A DNA stretch of 64,000 nucleotides from Hyphomicrobiales bacterium (lineage in GTDB: Bacteria; Pseudomonadota; Alphaproteobacteria; Rhizobiales; Rhizobiaceae). The stretch lies in contig UCJH01000026.1 of NCBI GenBank assembly GCA_900472785.1, positions 1,459 to 65,458 of the forward strand, written 5' to 3'. Numbering within the stretch: position 1 is the first letter of the stretch; the number at the start of each line of letters is the position of its first letter. The notes below the pieces were generated by a model, which did not search any database, had not been told where the DNA came from, and worked only from the letters and a program-made list of their open reading frames with translations. Made by a program: the position numbers and the translations under genes. Positions 17,023 to 26,772 of this stretch are shown here, piece by piece.

Positions 17023-19698
17023 TCAGCGTCCACTGATCTCGTCTTCGGTCGGAACGAGGATTTCACGCTTTCCAGCGTGGTTTGCCGGGCTGATGACACC
17101 CTCCTGCTCCATGCGCTCGATCAACGAGGCGGCCCGGTTGTAGCCGATGCCAAGGCGGCGCTGGATGTAGGAGGTCGAAGCCTTGCCGTCGCGCAGCACG
17201 ATGGCCACCGCCTGATCGTAGGGGTCGTCCGAATCGGCGAGGTTCGCAGTTCCGGCCGGGCCGCCACCTTCATTTTCCTCGTCGTCGTCCTCGGTGATCG
17301 CCTCCAGATATTGCGGCGACCCCTGGGTTTTGAGATAGGCGACCACTTCCTCGACTTCCGTATCGGACACGAACGGGCCGTGGACGCGCTGGATACGCCC
17401 GCCGCCGGCCATATAGAGCATGTCGCCCATGCCGAGCAGCTGCTCCGCACCCTGCTCGCCGAGAATGGTACGGCTGTCGATCTTGGACGTGACCTGGAAG
17501 GAGATGCGGGTGGGGAAGTTGGCCTTGATCGTACCGGTGATGACATCGACCGACGGGCGTTGCGTCGCCATGATGACGTGGATGCCGGCCGCGCGCGCCA
17601 TCTGGGCGAGACGCTGGACGGCGCCCTCGATATCCTTGCCGGCCACCATCATCAGGTCGGCCATCTCGTCGATGATGACGACGATATAGGGCATCGGCTC
17701 CAGATCGAACTCTTCCGTCTCGTACATCGCCTCGCCGGTCTGGCGGTCGAAGCCGGTCTGCACGGTGCGGCTGATCTGTTCACCCTTCGCCATGGCCTGC
17801 TCGACGCGGCTGTTGAACCCGTCGATGTTGCGCACGCCGATCTTCGACATTTTCTTGTAGCGCTCTTCCATCTCGCGCACGGTCCATTTCAGCGCGACGA
17901 CGGCCTTCTTCGGATCGGTGACGACGGGCGAGAGCAGATGCGGGATGCCGTCGTAAACGGACAATTCGAGCATCTTCGGATCAATCATGATCAGGCGGCA
18001 CTGCTCCGGTTTCAGCCGATAGAGGATCGACAGGATCATGGTGTTGATGGCGACGGATTTACCCGAACCGGTGGTGCCGGCGACCAGAAGGTGCGGCATC
18101 TTGGCAATGTCGACGATGACGGGTTCGCCGCCGATGGTCTTGCCCAACGCCATGGCAAGCTTCGTCTTGCTGGTCTCGAAATCCCTCGAGCCGATCAGTT
18201 CGCGCAGATAGACGGTCTCGCGGCGATTGTTCGGCAGTTCGATGCCGATCGCATTGCGGCCGGGCACGACGGCGACGCGGGCGGCGATCGCCGACATTGA
18301 GCGGGCGATATCGTCGGCAAGGCCGATGACGCGCGAGGACTTGATGCCGGGGGCGGGCTCCAGTTCGTAGAGCGTCACGACCGGACCGGGACGGACATGG
18401 ATGATCTCGCCCTTGACACCGAAATCTTCCAGCACGCCTTCGAGCATGCGGGCGTTCTGTTCCAGCGCATCGGCCGACAAGGTCGCGTCGCGCGCGACGT
18501 TCTTCGGCTCGGCCAGGAAATGCAATGGCGGAAGCACGAAATCGTCGCCGTCGGAAACCAGCGAGGCCTGAGCCTCGCGGTCGATTCGCTGGCCGGTCTT
18601 CGGGCGTGGTGCAGGCGGAACCACGCGGGTGTTCGCAGCAGCGGCCGGCGCGGTTTTGCGTGGCGCCGGTACGGGCGCCCAGTCGGCGGCTACGTCATCT
18701 TCATCCTCGTCCGGCAGGATACCGGCCGGACGGCGTGCATCGATGTCGAAGGCGGCATCGTCGTCGTCATCCTCGTCCACCGACATCGGCGGCGCCGACA
18801 CCACGCGGCGTTCGCTGCGATCGAGCGAGGGTTCGACGCGGGTCATGGGTGCGGCCGATTTTGCCCGGGTCGGTTCGTTCAGCGTGCCGAATTCGTCGCC
18901 GTTGAAATCATAGGGCTCGTCGAAATGGCGCGGCGCGCTCTTGCGGCGGCCGGTCAAGCCGAACAGGCGCCGGATGCGGGCCTCGGCGGTGAAGCGCATA
19001 TGGGTAAGCGCGCCGACCATCAGCATGATCGCGCCTTCGCTGTCGTCTTCCTCGGCCTCGTCGCTGATCGTACGCGCCTTGCTCGGGGCGACGGGTTCGT
19101 CGATCTCCAGCTCGTCCGGATCGCCGACGCCGATCAGGCCGGAGCTGTAGATCAGCAGCCAGGCCGCCGGAACGGCAAAAATGCCGCCGAGAATGGTGGC
19201 GAAGGTGCCGGTCGGGTAGGCGCCGGTGAAGAGCGCCGGAAAGCGCAGGATCATGTCCCCGAAGACGCCGCCGAGACCGTTGGGCAGCGGCCAGGTGACC
19301 GGTCCCGGCACGCAGCTGAGTGCGGCGGAAGCGAGCACGGCGCCGCCGAACCAGGCGGCCGCGCGCTTGAGGATGTGGTCGAAAGGTTTGCCGGTGATCA
19401 GCACCAGCGCCCAGGCGACGACGGGCAGCAGCGCGACAACGCTGGCGATGCCGAAGAACTGCATGAAGATATCGGCGAAGGCGGCGCCGGTATAGCCGAG
19501 GATGTTTCTCGGTTCGTTGGCGGTCGCATAAGAGAAGCTCGGATCGGCGACATTCCACGTCGAGAGTGCTGCGACCGCAAAGCCGAGCGCGACGAAAATG
19601 GCAAAGCCGGACAGGGCTGCGATCTGGCGCCAGACGAAGGTCGATAGCACGAACCGGTTGGGCCGACTGTCGTATGCCGCCTGATTGCTTCTGCTCAT
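17023..19698 (-). CDS. ftsK: DNA translocase FtsK
   Basis: Septum-bound motor that pumps chromosome ends apart and activates XerCD at dif. The 891-residue product has about four N-terminal membrane helices (20-190), an acidic Pro-rich linker with Asp runs (about 200-390), the RecA-like motor (Walker [13 protein letters not shown], Walker [13 protein letters not shown]) and a C-terminal gamma winged helix that reads KOPS sites ([22 protein letters not shown]). I chose the ATG at 19698 ([10 protein letters not shown]); the frame stays open to 19755, where alternative starts lack a clear ribosome site. The linker is shorter than in E. coli. Confidence 0.95.
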   Translation of the reverse strand: MSRSNQAAYDSRPNRFVLSTFVWRQIAALSGFAIFVALGFAVAALSTWNVADPSFSYATANEPRNILGYTGAAFADIFMQFFGIASVVALLPVVAWALVLITGKPFDHILKRAAAWFGGAVLASAALSCVPGPVTWPLPNGLGGVFGDMILRFPALFTGAYPTGTFATILGGIFAVPAAWLLIYSSGLIGVGDPDELEIDEPVAPSKARTISDEAEEDDSEGAIMLMVGALTHMRFTAEARIRRLFGLTGRRKSAPRHFDEPYDFNGDEFGTLNEPTRAKSAAPMTRVEPSLDRSERRVVSAPPMSVDEDDDDDAAFDIDARRPAGILPDEDEDDVAADWAPVPAPRKTAPAAAANTRVVPPAPRPKTGQRIDREAQASLVSDGDDFVLPPLHFLAEPKNVARDATLSADALEQNARMLEGVLEDFGVKGEIIHVRPGPVVTLYELEPAPGIKSSRVIGLADDIARSMSAIAARVAVVPGRNAIGIELPNNRRETVYLRELIGSRDFETSKTKLAMALGKTIGGEPVIVDIAKMPHLLVAGTTGSGKSVAINTMILSILYRLKPEQCRLIMIDPKMLELSVYDGIPHLLSPVVTDPKKAVVALKWTVREMEERYKKMSKIGVRNIDGFNSRVEQAMAKGEQISRTVQTGFDRQTGEAMYETEEFDLEPMPYIVVIIDEMADLMMVAGKDIEGAVQRLAQMARAAGIHVIMATQRPSVDVITGTIKANFPTRISFQVTSKIDSRTILGEQGAEQLLGMGDMLYMAGGGRIQRVHGPFVSDTEVEEVVAYLKTQGSPQYLEAITEDDDEENEGGGPAGTANLADSDDPYDQAVAIVLRDGKASTSYIQRRLGIGYNRAASLIERMEQEGVISPANHAGKREILVPTEDEISGR

Positions 19699-19868
19699 GG
19701 TACGCTGCCCGCTGATTGTCGTCATCGCTGAAGAGGCGCACAGAGGAGCGCCCATGCCAGCAAACTAAACGCAAGGGGGTTAATGCGACATTAACCATGG
19801 CGGCTGATCGGCGATACCGACGTCACTATATTTAACGAGTCCGTGGCGTGGACGGGTATGTCGGCTGG

Positions 19869-19900
19869 AAAAAAAGAGGCCCGAACCAGAGGTCCGGGCC
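19869..19900 (-). terminator. Rho-independent terminator after amtB
   Basis: Read on the minus strand, a GC-rich hairpin (arms 19880-19889 and 19891-19900 region, GGCCCG...CGGGCC with an inner ACC/GGT) is followed by TCTTTTTTT (19877-19869). It lies 74 nt after the amtB stop codon. Confidence 0.88.
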
Positions 19901-19973
19901 AAAAGCGGCACATGGATCATGTGCCGCGACGGGACTTTGAATGCCGGCGAAAGGAGCCGCCGGCACGGAAGTC

Positions 19974-21404
19974 TTAGGAGTGGTAGGCGGCTTCGCCGTG
20001 CGAGGAGAGGTCGAGACCTTCGCGTTCGGCTTCGACCGGGACGCGCAGGCCGACGATGACGTCGACGATCTTGTAGAGGATCGCCGAACCGATGCCGGAC
20101 CACAGCAGGGTGACGATGACGCCCTTTGCCTGTGCCCAGACCTGCGTCGCCGTGCCGGCATAGCCGGCTGCGAAGTCGGCCGTCGAGTAATCGACGATGC
20201 CGGCGCCACCGAGTGCCGGATTGACGAAGACGCCGGTGAGCAGTGCGCCGATGATGCCGCCGATGCAATGGACGCCGAACACGTCAGCCGTATCGTCATA
20301 GCCGAACTTGTTCTTCACCGTGGCGACGAAGAAGTAGCAGATCGGGGAGACGATGAGACCCATGACGATCGCGCCCATCGGACCGACGAAACCAGCGGCC
20401 GGCGTGATGACGACGAGACCGGCAACCGCACCGGAAGCGGCGCCGAGCATCGATGCCTTGCCGCGGGTGAAGGTTTCGAGGATCGACCAGGAGACGATCG
20501 CCGCAGCGGTCGCAACGAGGGTGTTGATCATGGCGAGAACGGCATAGGCGTTTGCTTCGAGGTTGGAGCCGGCATTGAAGCCGAACCAGCCGACCCAGAG
20601 AAGCGAGGCGCCGATCATGGTCATGGTCATGGAGTGCGGAGCCATCATGTCCTTGCCGAAGCCGGTGCGCTTGCCGACCATGATCGCGCCCACCAGGCCG
20701 GCGATGCCGGCATTGATGTGAACGACGGTGCCGCCGGCGAAATCGATCGCGCCGAAGCCGAAGATGAGGCCGGTCGGACCGTCAAACGCGCTTGGGCCGC
20801 CCCAGAACCAGACCATGTGGGCCATCGGGAAGTAGATGAAGGTCAGCCACAGGATGGTGAAGAGGATAACGGCCGAGAACTTGATGCGTTCGGCGAAGGC
20901 GCCGATGATCAGGCCGGGCGTGATGGCGGCGAAGGTCATCTGGAAGATGACGAAAACCAGTTCCGGAATGGCAACGCCCTTCGAGAAGCTTTCTGCCACG
21001 GTCGTGACGTCGACGCCCGAAAGGAAGGCCTTGGAGAAGCCGCCGACGAAGCTGTTCAGCGAGCCGCCGTCGGTGAAGGCGAGCGAGTAGCCATAGGCGA
21101 CCCAGACGATCATGGCGACCGCAGCGATCATCAGGACCTGCATCAGGACGGAAAGCATGTTCTTGGTGCGCACGAGGCCACCGTAGAACAGGGCAAGACC
21201 GGGGACAGTCATCAAAAGGACGAGGATGGTGGACAGCATCATCCAGGTCGTGTCGCCCTTGTCGACGGTCATGGCCGGTGCTGCTGCGACGGCCTCGGCA
21301 GCGGCGGGCGCCGTTTCTTGCGCAAACGCAATGGCCGGGGCGAGGAAGGCTGCGGTTGCAGCGCTCATGCGTCCGAGAGAGGTGGAAAGTTTAAATGAAG
21401 ACAT
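19974..21404 (-). CDS. amtB: Ammonium transporter AmtB
   Basis: Trimeric ammonium channel/transporter of the inner membrane. The 476-residue product has a cleavable signal (to AIAFA-QE), then eleven membrane helices. Family landmarks are LFYGGLVRTKN, the IKFSAVILFTILWLTFIYFPMAHMVW helix and DFAGGTVVHINAGIAGL, which holds a pore His; the second pore His is in DVFGVHCIGGIIGA. I start at 21404, preceded by AGGGAGC; the frame is open further to 21485. It follows glnK after 28 nt, the universal glnK-amtB pair, in which GlnK plugs the channel when nitrogen is ample. Confidence 0.96.
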   Translation of the reverse strand: MSSFKLSTSLGRMSAATAAFLAPAIAFAQETAPAAAEAVAAAPAMTVDKGDTTWMMLSTILVLLMTVPGLALFYGGLVRTKNMLSVLMQVLMIAAVAMIVWVAYGYSLAFTDGGSLNSFVGGFSKAFLSGVDVTTVAESFSKGVAIPELVFVIFQMTFAAITPGLIIGAFAERIKFSAVILFTILWLTFIYFPMAHMVWFWGGPSAFDGPTGLIFGFGAIDFAGGTVVHINAGIAGLVGAIMVGKRTGFGKDMMAPHSMTMTMIGASLLWVGWFGFNAGSNLEANAYAVLAMINTLVATAAAIVSWSILETFTRGKASMLGAASGAVAGLVVITPAAGFVGPMGAIVMGLIVSPICYFFVATVKNKFGYDDTADVFGVHCIGGIIGALLTGVFVNPALGGAGIVDYSTADFAAGYAGTATQVWAQAKGVIVTLLWSGIGSAILYKIVDVIVGLRVPVEAEREGLDLSSHGEAAYHS

Positions 21405-21432
21405 TGAGAATAGCTCCCTGAACGGCCGTGAC

Positions 21433-21792
<360 letters not shown>

Positions 21793-21857
21793 TCATGTGC
21801 GGCGCGGGGCCGTCTCCTCGCCGCCTGGCACTTTTCCCCCGGCGACGCGCTATCCTA

Positions 21858-21873
21858 TTCAAGGCGCGTGCCA
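21858..21873 (-). promoter_or_regulatory. Sigma-54 (RpoN) promoter of glnK-amtB
   Basis: On the minus strand the sequence TGGCACG-N4-TTGAA matches the -24/-12 consensus TGGCACG-N4-TTGCW at all but one base. It is placed about 90 nt before the glnK start codon, a normal distance. No clear NtrC palindrome was found upstream. Confidence 0.75.
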
Positions 21874-21920
21874 GTTCGGGACGTGGTTGGTAACTCCATG
21901 AAAAGACATGAAAAAGTCAT

Positions 21921-21946
21921 ATTCCCGCCGGGCGCCCGTCGGGAAT
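21921..21946 (-). terminator. 26-nt palindrome after tesB, probable terminator
   Basis: A near-perfect palindrome (12 of 13 pairs; one C-T mismatch at 21928/21939) lies 60 nt after the tesB stop codon. On the minus strand it is followed by ATGACTTTTTC, a slightly displaced T tract. It separates tesB from the glnK promoter region. Confidence 0.65.
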
Positions 21947-22007
21947 GTCAAAAAACCGTCATTTTTGCAGATCAAAAAATAGGCAAATTTAAAAATTTGC
22001 ACATTAT

Positions 22008-22892
22008 TTATTCAGATGCCTTTTTCCGAATCAGTCCTTCCTGGGCGACGGAGGCAATCAGGACGCCGGATCTGTCGAAAAGGCTGCCACGGGTCATTCC
22101 GCGGGCGCCAAATGCGCTGGGGCTGTCCTGCGTGTACAGCAGCCAGTCATCCATGCGGCAGGGGCGATGGAACCACATGGAGTGGTCAAGACTCGCAACC
22201 TGCAGGTTTCGGTCGAAGACCGATGTACCGTGCGCGTAGAGCGAGGTGTCGAGCAGCGTCATGTCGGAAATGTAGGCGAGCACCGCCGCCTGGATATGGC
22301 GCTCGTCCGGGACGGTACCGACAGCCTTGACCCAGACGTCCTGAGCCGGCTCCAGCTTGTCGCGTGAGAAATAGTGTTTGAGCGATATCGGCCGGATCTC
22401 GATCGGCCGCGGACGCTCCCAGTAACGACGAATAGCTTCCGGGGCATTGACCAGGAATTTTTCCTTGATCTCCTGTTCGCCGAGAAGCTCTTCAGGCGGC
22501 GTCACGTTCGGCATCGCGATCTGGTGATCGAAGCCCTCTTCGTCGAACTGGAAGGATGCCGACAGGGCAAAAATCGCCTTGCCGTGTTGAACGGCCACGA
22601 CCCGGCGGGTGGCAAAACTGGTGCCGTCGCGGATGCGGTCGACGCTGTAGACGATCGGCACCGAGGGATCGCCGGGGCGCATGAAGTAGGCATGCAGGGA
22701 GTGCACGTAGCGGCCTTCACCGACGGTCCGCTGCGCGGCAACCAGTGCCTGGCCGATCACCTGACCGCCGAAGACGCGCTGCCAGCCCACCTGCGGGCTG
22801 CGACCGCGAAACAGGTCTTCTTCCAGCTTTTCGAGATCGAGCGTCTCGAGCAACACATCCATCGGGGCGGCGATCTCAGGGGGGCGCGACAT
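22008..22892 (-). CDS. tesB: Acyl-CoA thioesterase II
   Basis: Hydrolyses medium and long acyl-CoA to free fatty acid and CoA. The 294-residue double-hotdog protein has the standard blocks: LEKLEEDLFRGRSPQVGWQRVFGGQVIGQALVAA, YVHSLHAYFMRPGD, DRIRDGTSFATRRVVAVQHG, and in the second half LAYISDMTLLDTSL (catalytic Asp) and SLDHSMWFHRPCRMDDWLLY. The ATG at 22892 has a GGAGA site upstream. It is divergent from the UbiH-family gene, with 84 nt between the two start codons. Confidence 0.94.
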   Translation of the reverse strand: MSRPPEIAAPMDVLLETLDLEKLEEDLFRGRSPQVGWQRVFGGQVIGQALVAAQRTVGEGRYVHSLHAYFMRPGDPSVPIVYSVDRIRDGTSFATRRVVAVQHGKAIFALSASFQFDEEGFDHQIAMPNVTPPEELLGEQEIKEKFLVNAPEAIRRYWERPRPIEIRPISLKHYFSRDKLEPAQDVWVKAVGTVPDERHIQAAVLAYISDMTLLDTSLYAHGTSVFDRNLQVASLDHSMWFHRPCRMDDWLLYTQDSPSAFGARGMTRGSLFDRSGVLIASVAQEGLIRKKASE

Positions 22893-22976
22893 TTCGGCAG
22901 TCTCCGACGGTAGGAACACGGGCAGTCATGATCTATATAGAGGACAGGCAATGCTCAATAGCGGTGGAGAAAGCAG

Positions 22977-24191
22977 ATGATCGATGTGCTGATTGCGGGC
23001 GGCGGTTATGTCGGTCTGTCGCTGGCGGTCTCGGTCAAGAAGGCCGCGCCGCATCTGGACGTCATGGTGATCGACGGTGCGCCGGAAGACGTCTGGAAAA
23101 AGGATGAGCGGGCCTCCGCCATCATCGCCGCCGCATCGCAGATGCTCGATGTCATCGGTGTCTGGGGTGAGATCGAGCCGGATGCCGAGCCGATCAAACG
23201 CATGATCGTCACCGATTCGAAGACTGCCGATCCCGTTCGCCCAGTCTTCCTGACCTTCGAGGACGAAGCGGCCGACGGCAGGCCGTTCGCGCATATGGTG
23301 CCGAACGTCTCGCTGGTCGGCGCGTTGCGCAAAGCGGCGGCGTCGCTCGGCGTAGCCATCCGGCAATCGGCGGCCGCGGAGGGCTTCAAGAGCGGAGACC
23401 ATGCGGTCGATGTGATGCTTGCCGGTGGCGAGGCGCTGCAGGCGCGTCTGCTGGTCGCCTGCGACGGCGTGCGCTCGAAACTGCGGGACGCGGCCGGGAT
23501 CAAGACGGTCGAATTCGACTATGGCCAGTCGGGCATCGTCACGACCGTAGAGCATGAACGCCCGCATGAGGGCACGGCGGAAGAGCATTTCCTCCCCGCT
23601 GGCCCGTTTGCCACGCTGCCCTTGAAGAACAACCGTTCGTCGCTGGTCTGGACCGAGCGCACCGCCGACGCCGACCGTCTGGTGAGCGCCGACGATCTGG
23701 TGTTCGAGGATGAACTGGAACGCCGCTTCGGGCACAAGCTCGGCACCCTCAAGGTTATCGGTGGACGCCGGGCCTTTCCACTGGGGCTGACGCTTGCGCG
23801 TGATTTTGTGGCGCCGCGCTTTGCGCTGGCCGGCGACGCTGCGCACGGCATCCATCCGATCTCCGGCCAAGGCCTCAATCTCGGCTTCAAGGATGTGGCG
23901 GCGCTCGCCGAAACCATCGTCGAGGCGGATCGGCTTGGCCTCGATATCGGATCGCTTGCGGTTCTGGAGCGGTACCAGAGCTGGCGGCGCTTCGACACCT
24001 TCCGTATGGGGGTGACGACCGATGTGCTGAACCGGCTGTTTTCCAATGACATCACACCGCTTCGGGTGATGCGCGATTTCGGCCTCGGCATCGTCGATCG
24101 CCTGCCGTCGCTGAAATCCTTCTTCATCCGCCAGGCATCCGGCATCGCCGGGCAGAGCGAGCCGCGCATGTTGTCGGGTCAGGCGATCTGA
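22977..24191 (+). CDS. UbiH/UbiF/Coq6-family FAD hydroxylase
   Basis: FAD-dependent aromatic hydroxylase predicted to add one of the ring oxygens during ubiquinone synthesis. The 404-residue product has the Rossmann GGGYVGLSLAV motif at the N-terminus, the LLVACDGVRSKLR (DG) motif, and the FAD-ribityl motif ALAGDAAHGIHPISGQGLNLGFKD that marks the ubiquinone group. Alphaproteobacteria use UbiH, UbiF, UbiL or UbiM in different combinations, so I do not assign which carbon it acts on. A ribosome site GGTGGAGAAAG precedes the ATG. It is monocistronic and convergent with the following membrane-protein gene. Confidence 0.88.
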   Translation: MIDVLIAGGGYVGLSLAVSVKKAAPHLDVMVIDGAPEDVWKKDERASAIIAAASQMLDVIGVWGEIEPDAEPIKRMIVTDSKTADPVRPVFLTFEDEAADGRPFAHMVPNVSLVGALRKAAASLGVAIRQSAAAEGFKSGDHAVDVMLAGGEALQARLLVACDGVRSKLRDAAGIKTVEFDYGQSGIVTTVEHERPHEGTAEEHFLPAGPFATLPLKNNRSSLVWTERTADADRLVSADDLVFEDELERRFGHKLGTLKVIGGRRAFPLGLTLARDFVAPRFALAGDAAHGIHPISGQGLNLGFKDVAALAETIVEADRLGLDIGSLAVLERYQSWRRFDTFRMGVTTDVLNRLFSNDITPLRVMRDFGLGIVDRLPSLKSFFIRQASGIAGQSEPRMLSGQAI

Positions 24192-24193
24192 TT

Positions 24194-24586
24194 TCAGAAA
24201 AAGGTCATGTTGTTCAGGCGTTCGAGAAATAGCGCCCAGAGCCATCCGGGTGCTGCGTCCGCCATTGCCGAAAACCATTCCCAGCCATTTGGAACCGACA
24301 GGATCACGGCCACGCCGCAGGCCACGGTCCAAGTCCAGGCTATGCGCAAGTTTTTCCAGCTGAAAAACTCATAGAAGCCGTCGCTGTCATATTCCGTCCC
24401 GGCCACCATGTCCCAGAAGCCGTAATTGGCGCTCAGCATGTCGTCGATCGAGTGGTTGGTCCAGAAACGGCCGGGTGCCGCGTTGAAGCGGTCCGGGACG
24501 AAATTGAAGGACGACCGGAAGATATGCACCCCGGTGCCGAGCACCAGAAGAGTGAGAATGGCGGCAATGACATGCCAGACGATCAT
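24194..24586 (-). CDS. Conserved membrane protein of unknown function
   Basis: 130-residue protein with an N-terminal hydrophobic helix (IVWHVIAAILTLLVLGTGVHIF), a polar middle of about 60 residues with many aromatic residues (NHSIDDMLSANYGFWDMVAGTEYDSDGFYEFF) and a second membrane helix (WTWTVACGVAVILSVP). I do not recognise a family. Its stop lies 2 nt from the stop of the convergent UbiH-family gene, and codon use is like its neighbours, so it is probably a real gene. It may be transcribed from a promoter in the 72 nt after the Trm112-like gene, or read through from that gene. Confidence 0.6.
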   Translation of the reverse strand: MIVWHVIAAILTLLVLGTGVHIFRSSFNFVPDRFNAAPGRFWTNHSIDDMLSANYGFWDMVAGTEYDSDGFYEFFSWKNLRIAWTWTVACGVAVILSVPNGWEWFSAMADAAPGWLWALFLERLNNMTFF

Positions 24587-24658
24587 GGTTTTCCCTTGCA
24601 GCGTGAGCCGCGAATCTAGGGGAAAATCATTGACCGAAGGTGAAGCCTGCCGTTGCCC

Positions 24659-24847
24659 TCAATCCTCGATCTTGCGCGCCTCGGAAATCAGCATGATTGG
24701 AATGCCGTCGCGGATCGGATAGGCAAGTTTTGCCTTTTCAGACACGAGTTCGTTGTCGCCCGTCCGATAGCTCAGCCGGCCCTTGGTCAGCGGGCAGACG
24801 AGCAGCTCGAGCAGTTTCGGATCGACCTTGCTGGTCTTGCCGTCCAT
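24659..24847 (-). CDS. Trm112/UPF0434-family small protein
   Basis: 62-residue protein of the Trm112p-like family ([45 protein letters not shown] is the family pattern). Eukaryotic Trm112 is a zinc-binding partner that activates methyltransferases; the bacterial protein has no settled function. Only one cysteine of the usual zinc knuckle remains, in VCPLTKG, so metal binding is unlikely. The start at 24847 has TAGGAGCGG upstream. It follows the Lon-N-like gene after 10 nt and forms an operon with it. Confidence 0.85.
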   Translation of the reverse strand: MDGKTSKVDPKLLELLVCPLTKGRLSYRTGDNELVSEKAKLAYPIRDGIPIMLISEARKIED

Positions 24848-24857
24848 CGTGCCGCTC

Positions 24858-25538
24858 CTATTGCAGCCGGGTTTCGAACTCGCCGAAGGTGCGCGCAAGC
24901 ACGATTTCGGTAATGGCGATCAGCGTTTCGGCGCGCGTCTTCAGATCGGGCGCCTCCAGGAGCGCCTGCTTTTCCGCAGGCCCATAGGGAGACATCATCG
25001 CCATGGAATTGACCAGCGTGGTGTTGCTGGCCCGCCCGACGCTCTCCCAGTCAGCTTCCAGCTTGTTGGCGTCCAGATAGGCCTTGAAGGCGGCGAGCAG
25101 CGCCTCGCGATCGACTTGCGCTTCCTCGTCCGGAGTGGTCAGGTCCGCCGCGAACGGCGCAATGCGGAAGGAACGGTAGCCCTTCGTCAGATGCGCCTCG
25201 TCGAAAAGCCGGAAACGGCAGATCCCGGTCAGCGAGACGATGTAGCGGCCGTCTTCCATTTCGGTGAACGAGGTGATGCGCCCGACGCAGCCGACCTGGC
25301 AAAGAGCGACGAGCGAACCTGGCGGGCTCTCCGCATGCCCTTCGCTGAAGGACGGCTGGACCATGCCGATCAGCCGGTTGCCGGCAAGCGCATCGTCGAA
25401 CATGGCGAGATAGCGCGGCTCGAAGATATTCAGCGGCAGCTGGGCGCCGGGCAGCAGCAGGACGCCGGTCAACGGCATGACCGGCAGGATGTCCGGCAGG
25501 TCCTGGGGCTTGAGATAACGCGCATTGCCCACTTGCAT
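24858..25538 (-). CDS. LON N-terminal (substrate-binding) domain protein
   Basis: 226-residue protein consisting only of the Lon N-domain ([35 protein letters not shown] is the hallmark; [32 protein letters not shown] continues it) and a helical tail. It lacks the AAA+ and protease parts of Lon. Stand-alone Lon-N proteins are common in bacteria, but their role is unclear; substrate recognition or adaptor function has been proposed. The cluster with a CnoX-type thioredoxin upstream and a Trm112-like protein downstream on the same strand fits protein quality control. Confidence 0.88.
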   Translation of the reverse strand: MQVGNARYLKPQDLPDILPVMPLTGVLLLPGAQLPLNIFEPRYLAMFDDALAGNRLIGMVQPSFSEGHAESPPGSLVALCQVGCVGRITSFTEMEDGRYIVSLTGICRFRLFDEAHLTKGYRSFRIAPFAADLTTPDEEAQVDREALLAAFKAYLDANKLEADWESVGRASNTTLVNSMAMMSPYGPAEKQALLEAPDLKTRAETLIAITEIVLARTFGEFETRLQ

Positions 25539-25673
25539 CTTGAATACATCCCGTCAATCTATCGCAGCCCGGCATTGATCCGGGCCTGCCCTCGCCTCGA
25601 GGAGAAGCCCGGCCTTGCCTTCAGGAGAAGATGGTGCTCCGTCCCGAAATCTCAAGAGAGCGGCGAAGCCGGC

Positions 25674-26663
25674 TCAGGAGAACAGGATGGAGGACAGCTT
25701 GCGCCGGGCCGAAAGCGTCGCCGGGTCCATCGGTCCCCAGACATCGAAGAATTGCAGCAATTCGCGCCGCGCGCCATCGTCCTGGAACGTCCGGTCACGT
25801 TTCATTACGGTCAGCAGGTGATCGGCAGCGGTTTCGCGGTCGCCTTCGACATTGCGGATCTTGGCGAGCTTGATGCGGGCTTCGTGGTCGTTGGGGTCGG
25901 CGGCGAGCTGCTGCTCCAGCGCAACGGGATCGCCGAGCTTGCGGGCTTCCTCGATCTGGCTGAGTTTCTTCAGCACCGCTGCGATCGCCGCGTCCTTGGC
26001 CAGTTCCTCCGGTAGGTCGCTCAGGACCTCGCGCGCCTGCTCGATGTCGCCGGCCTGGATCATGCACTCGGCAAGACCGGCGATCGCGCCGGCATTGTCG
26101 GGATCGGCTTGCAGCACGGCACCGTAGAGGCCGGCAGCGTTTTCGAGATCGCCCGCAGCGAGGAAGGCCTTGGCATCGGTAAGCGCCGCCTCGATCTGGG
26201 CCTGCTGGTCGTCGACCACAGGACCTGCGATCTTTTCGATGAACTGGCGGATCTGGCTTTCCGGAACCGCGCCCATGAAGCCATCGATGGGGCGTCCGCC
26301 GGAAAAGGCGACGACGGCCGGGATCGACTGGATACCCAGCTGGCCGGCAATCGACGGATGATCGTCGATGTTCATCTTCACCAGCTTGACGCGCCCGCCG
26401 GCCTCGGTGACGACCTTTTCGATGACCGGCGTCAGCTGTTTGCACGGGCCGCACCAGGGCGCCCAGAAATCGACCAGGATGGGCTGTTCGCGCGACGCAT
26501 CAATGACGTCACGCGCAAATGTCGCGGTCGTCGTGTCCTTGATCAGGTCGGTTGCGGGGGCTTTCGCCGACGCTTGTGCCGGTGTGGCACCGTAGCTTGC
26601 CGTGGCCGTCATCTGGTTGCCGAAGGAACCGGATCCTGCATAGGGATTGTCGCTGCCGCTCAT
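25674..26663 (-). CDS. CnoX/YbbN-type thioredoxin with TPR tail
   Basis: 329-residue protein: a low-complexity N-terminus, a thioredoxin domain (about 40-145) with an intact WAPWCGPCKQ active site and the cis-Pro in GIQSIPAVVAF, then TPR-like repeats (about 155-300; AKAFLAAGDLENAAGLYGAVLQADPDNAGAIAGLAEC). This is the YbbN/CnoX layout, a chaperone-redoxin that holds proteins for GroEL. E. coli CnoX has lost the CGPC pair, while here it is kept, so reductase activity is expected. AAGGAG stands before two ATGs (26666 and 26663); I take the second. The Lon-N-like gene follows on the same strand. Confidence 0.9.
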   Translation of the reverse strand: MSGSDNPYAGSGSFGNQMTATASYGATPAQASAKAPATDLIKDTTTATFARDVIDASREQPILVDFWAPWCGPCKQLTPVIEKVVTEAGGRVKLVKMNIDDHPSIAGQLGIQSIPAVVAFSGGRPIDGFMGAVPESQIRQFIEKIAGPVVDDQQAQIEAALTDAKAFLAAGDLENAAGLYGAVLQADPDNAGAIAGLAECMIQAGDIEQAREVLSDLPEELAKDAAIAAVLKKLSQIEEARKLGDPVALEQQLAADPNDHEARIKLAKIRNVEGDRETAADHLLTVMKRDRTFQDDGARRELLQFFDVWGPMDPATLSARRKLSSILFS

Positions 26664-26772
26664 CATCTCTCCTTGCGAACCGTCGCGTCCGCCTGACCTG
26701 TCGTTGCCAGCCCTTGTCATTGCCGGCCTCCGCCGCGCCGGACCGGCTTGGATTCGTCCCAAAGATCGTATG

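Noticed and set aside
19941-21398. Plus-strand open frame opposite amtB with Asp/Gly/His-rich product
   Set aside because: The composition is that of an antisense reading of a membrane-protein gene and no homologous domain is visible.
21826-21840. TGGCAC on the plus strand as a second sigma-54 promoter
   Set aside because: No TTGC box follows at the required distance, and the downstream gene is on the opposite strand.
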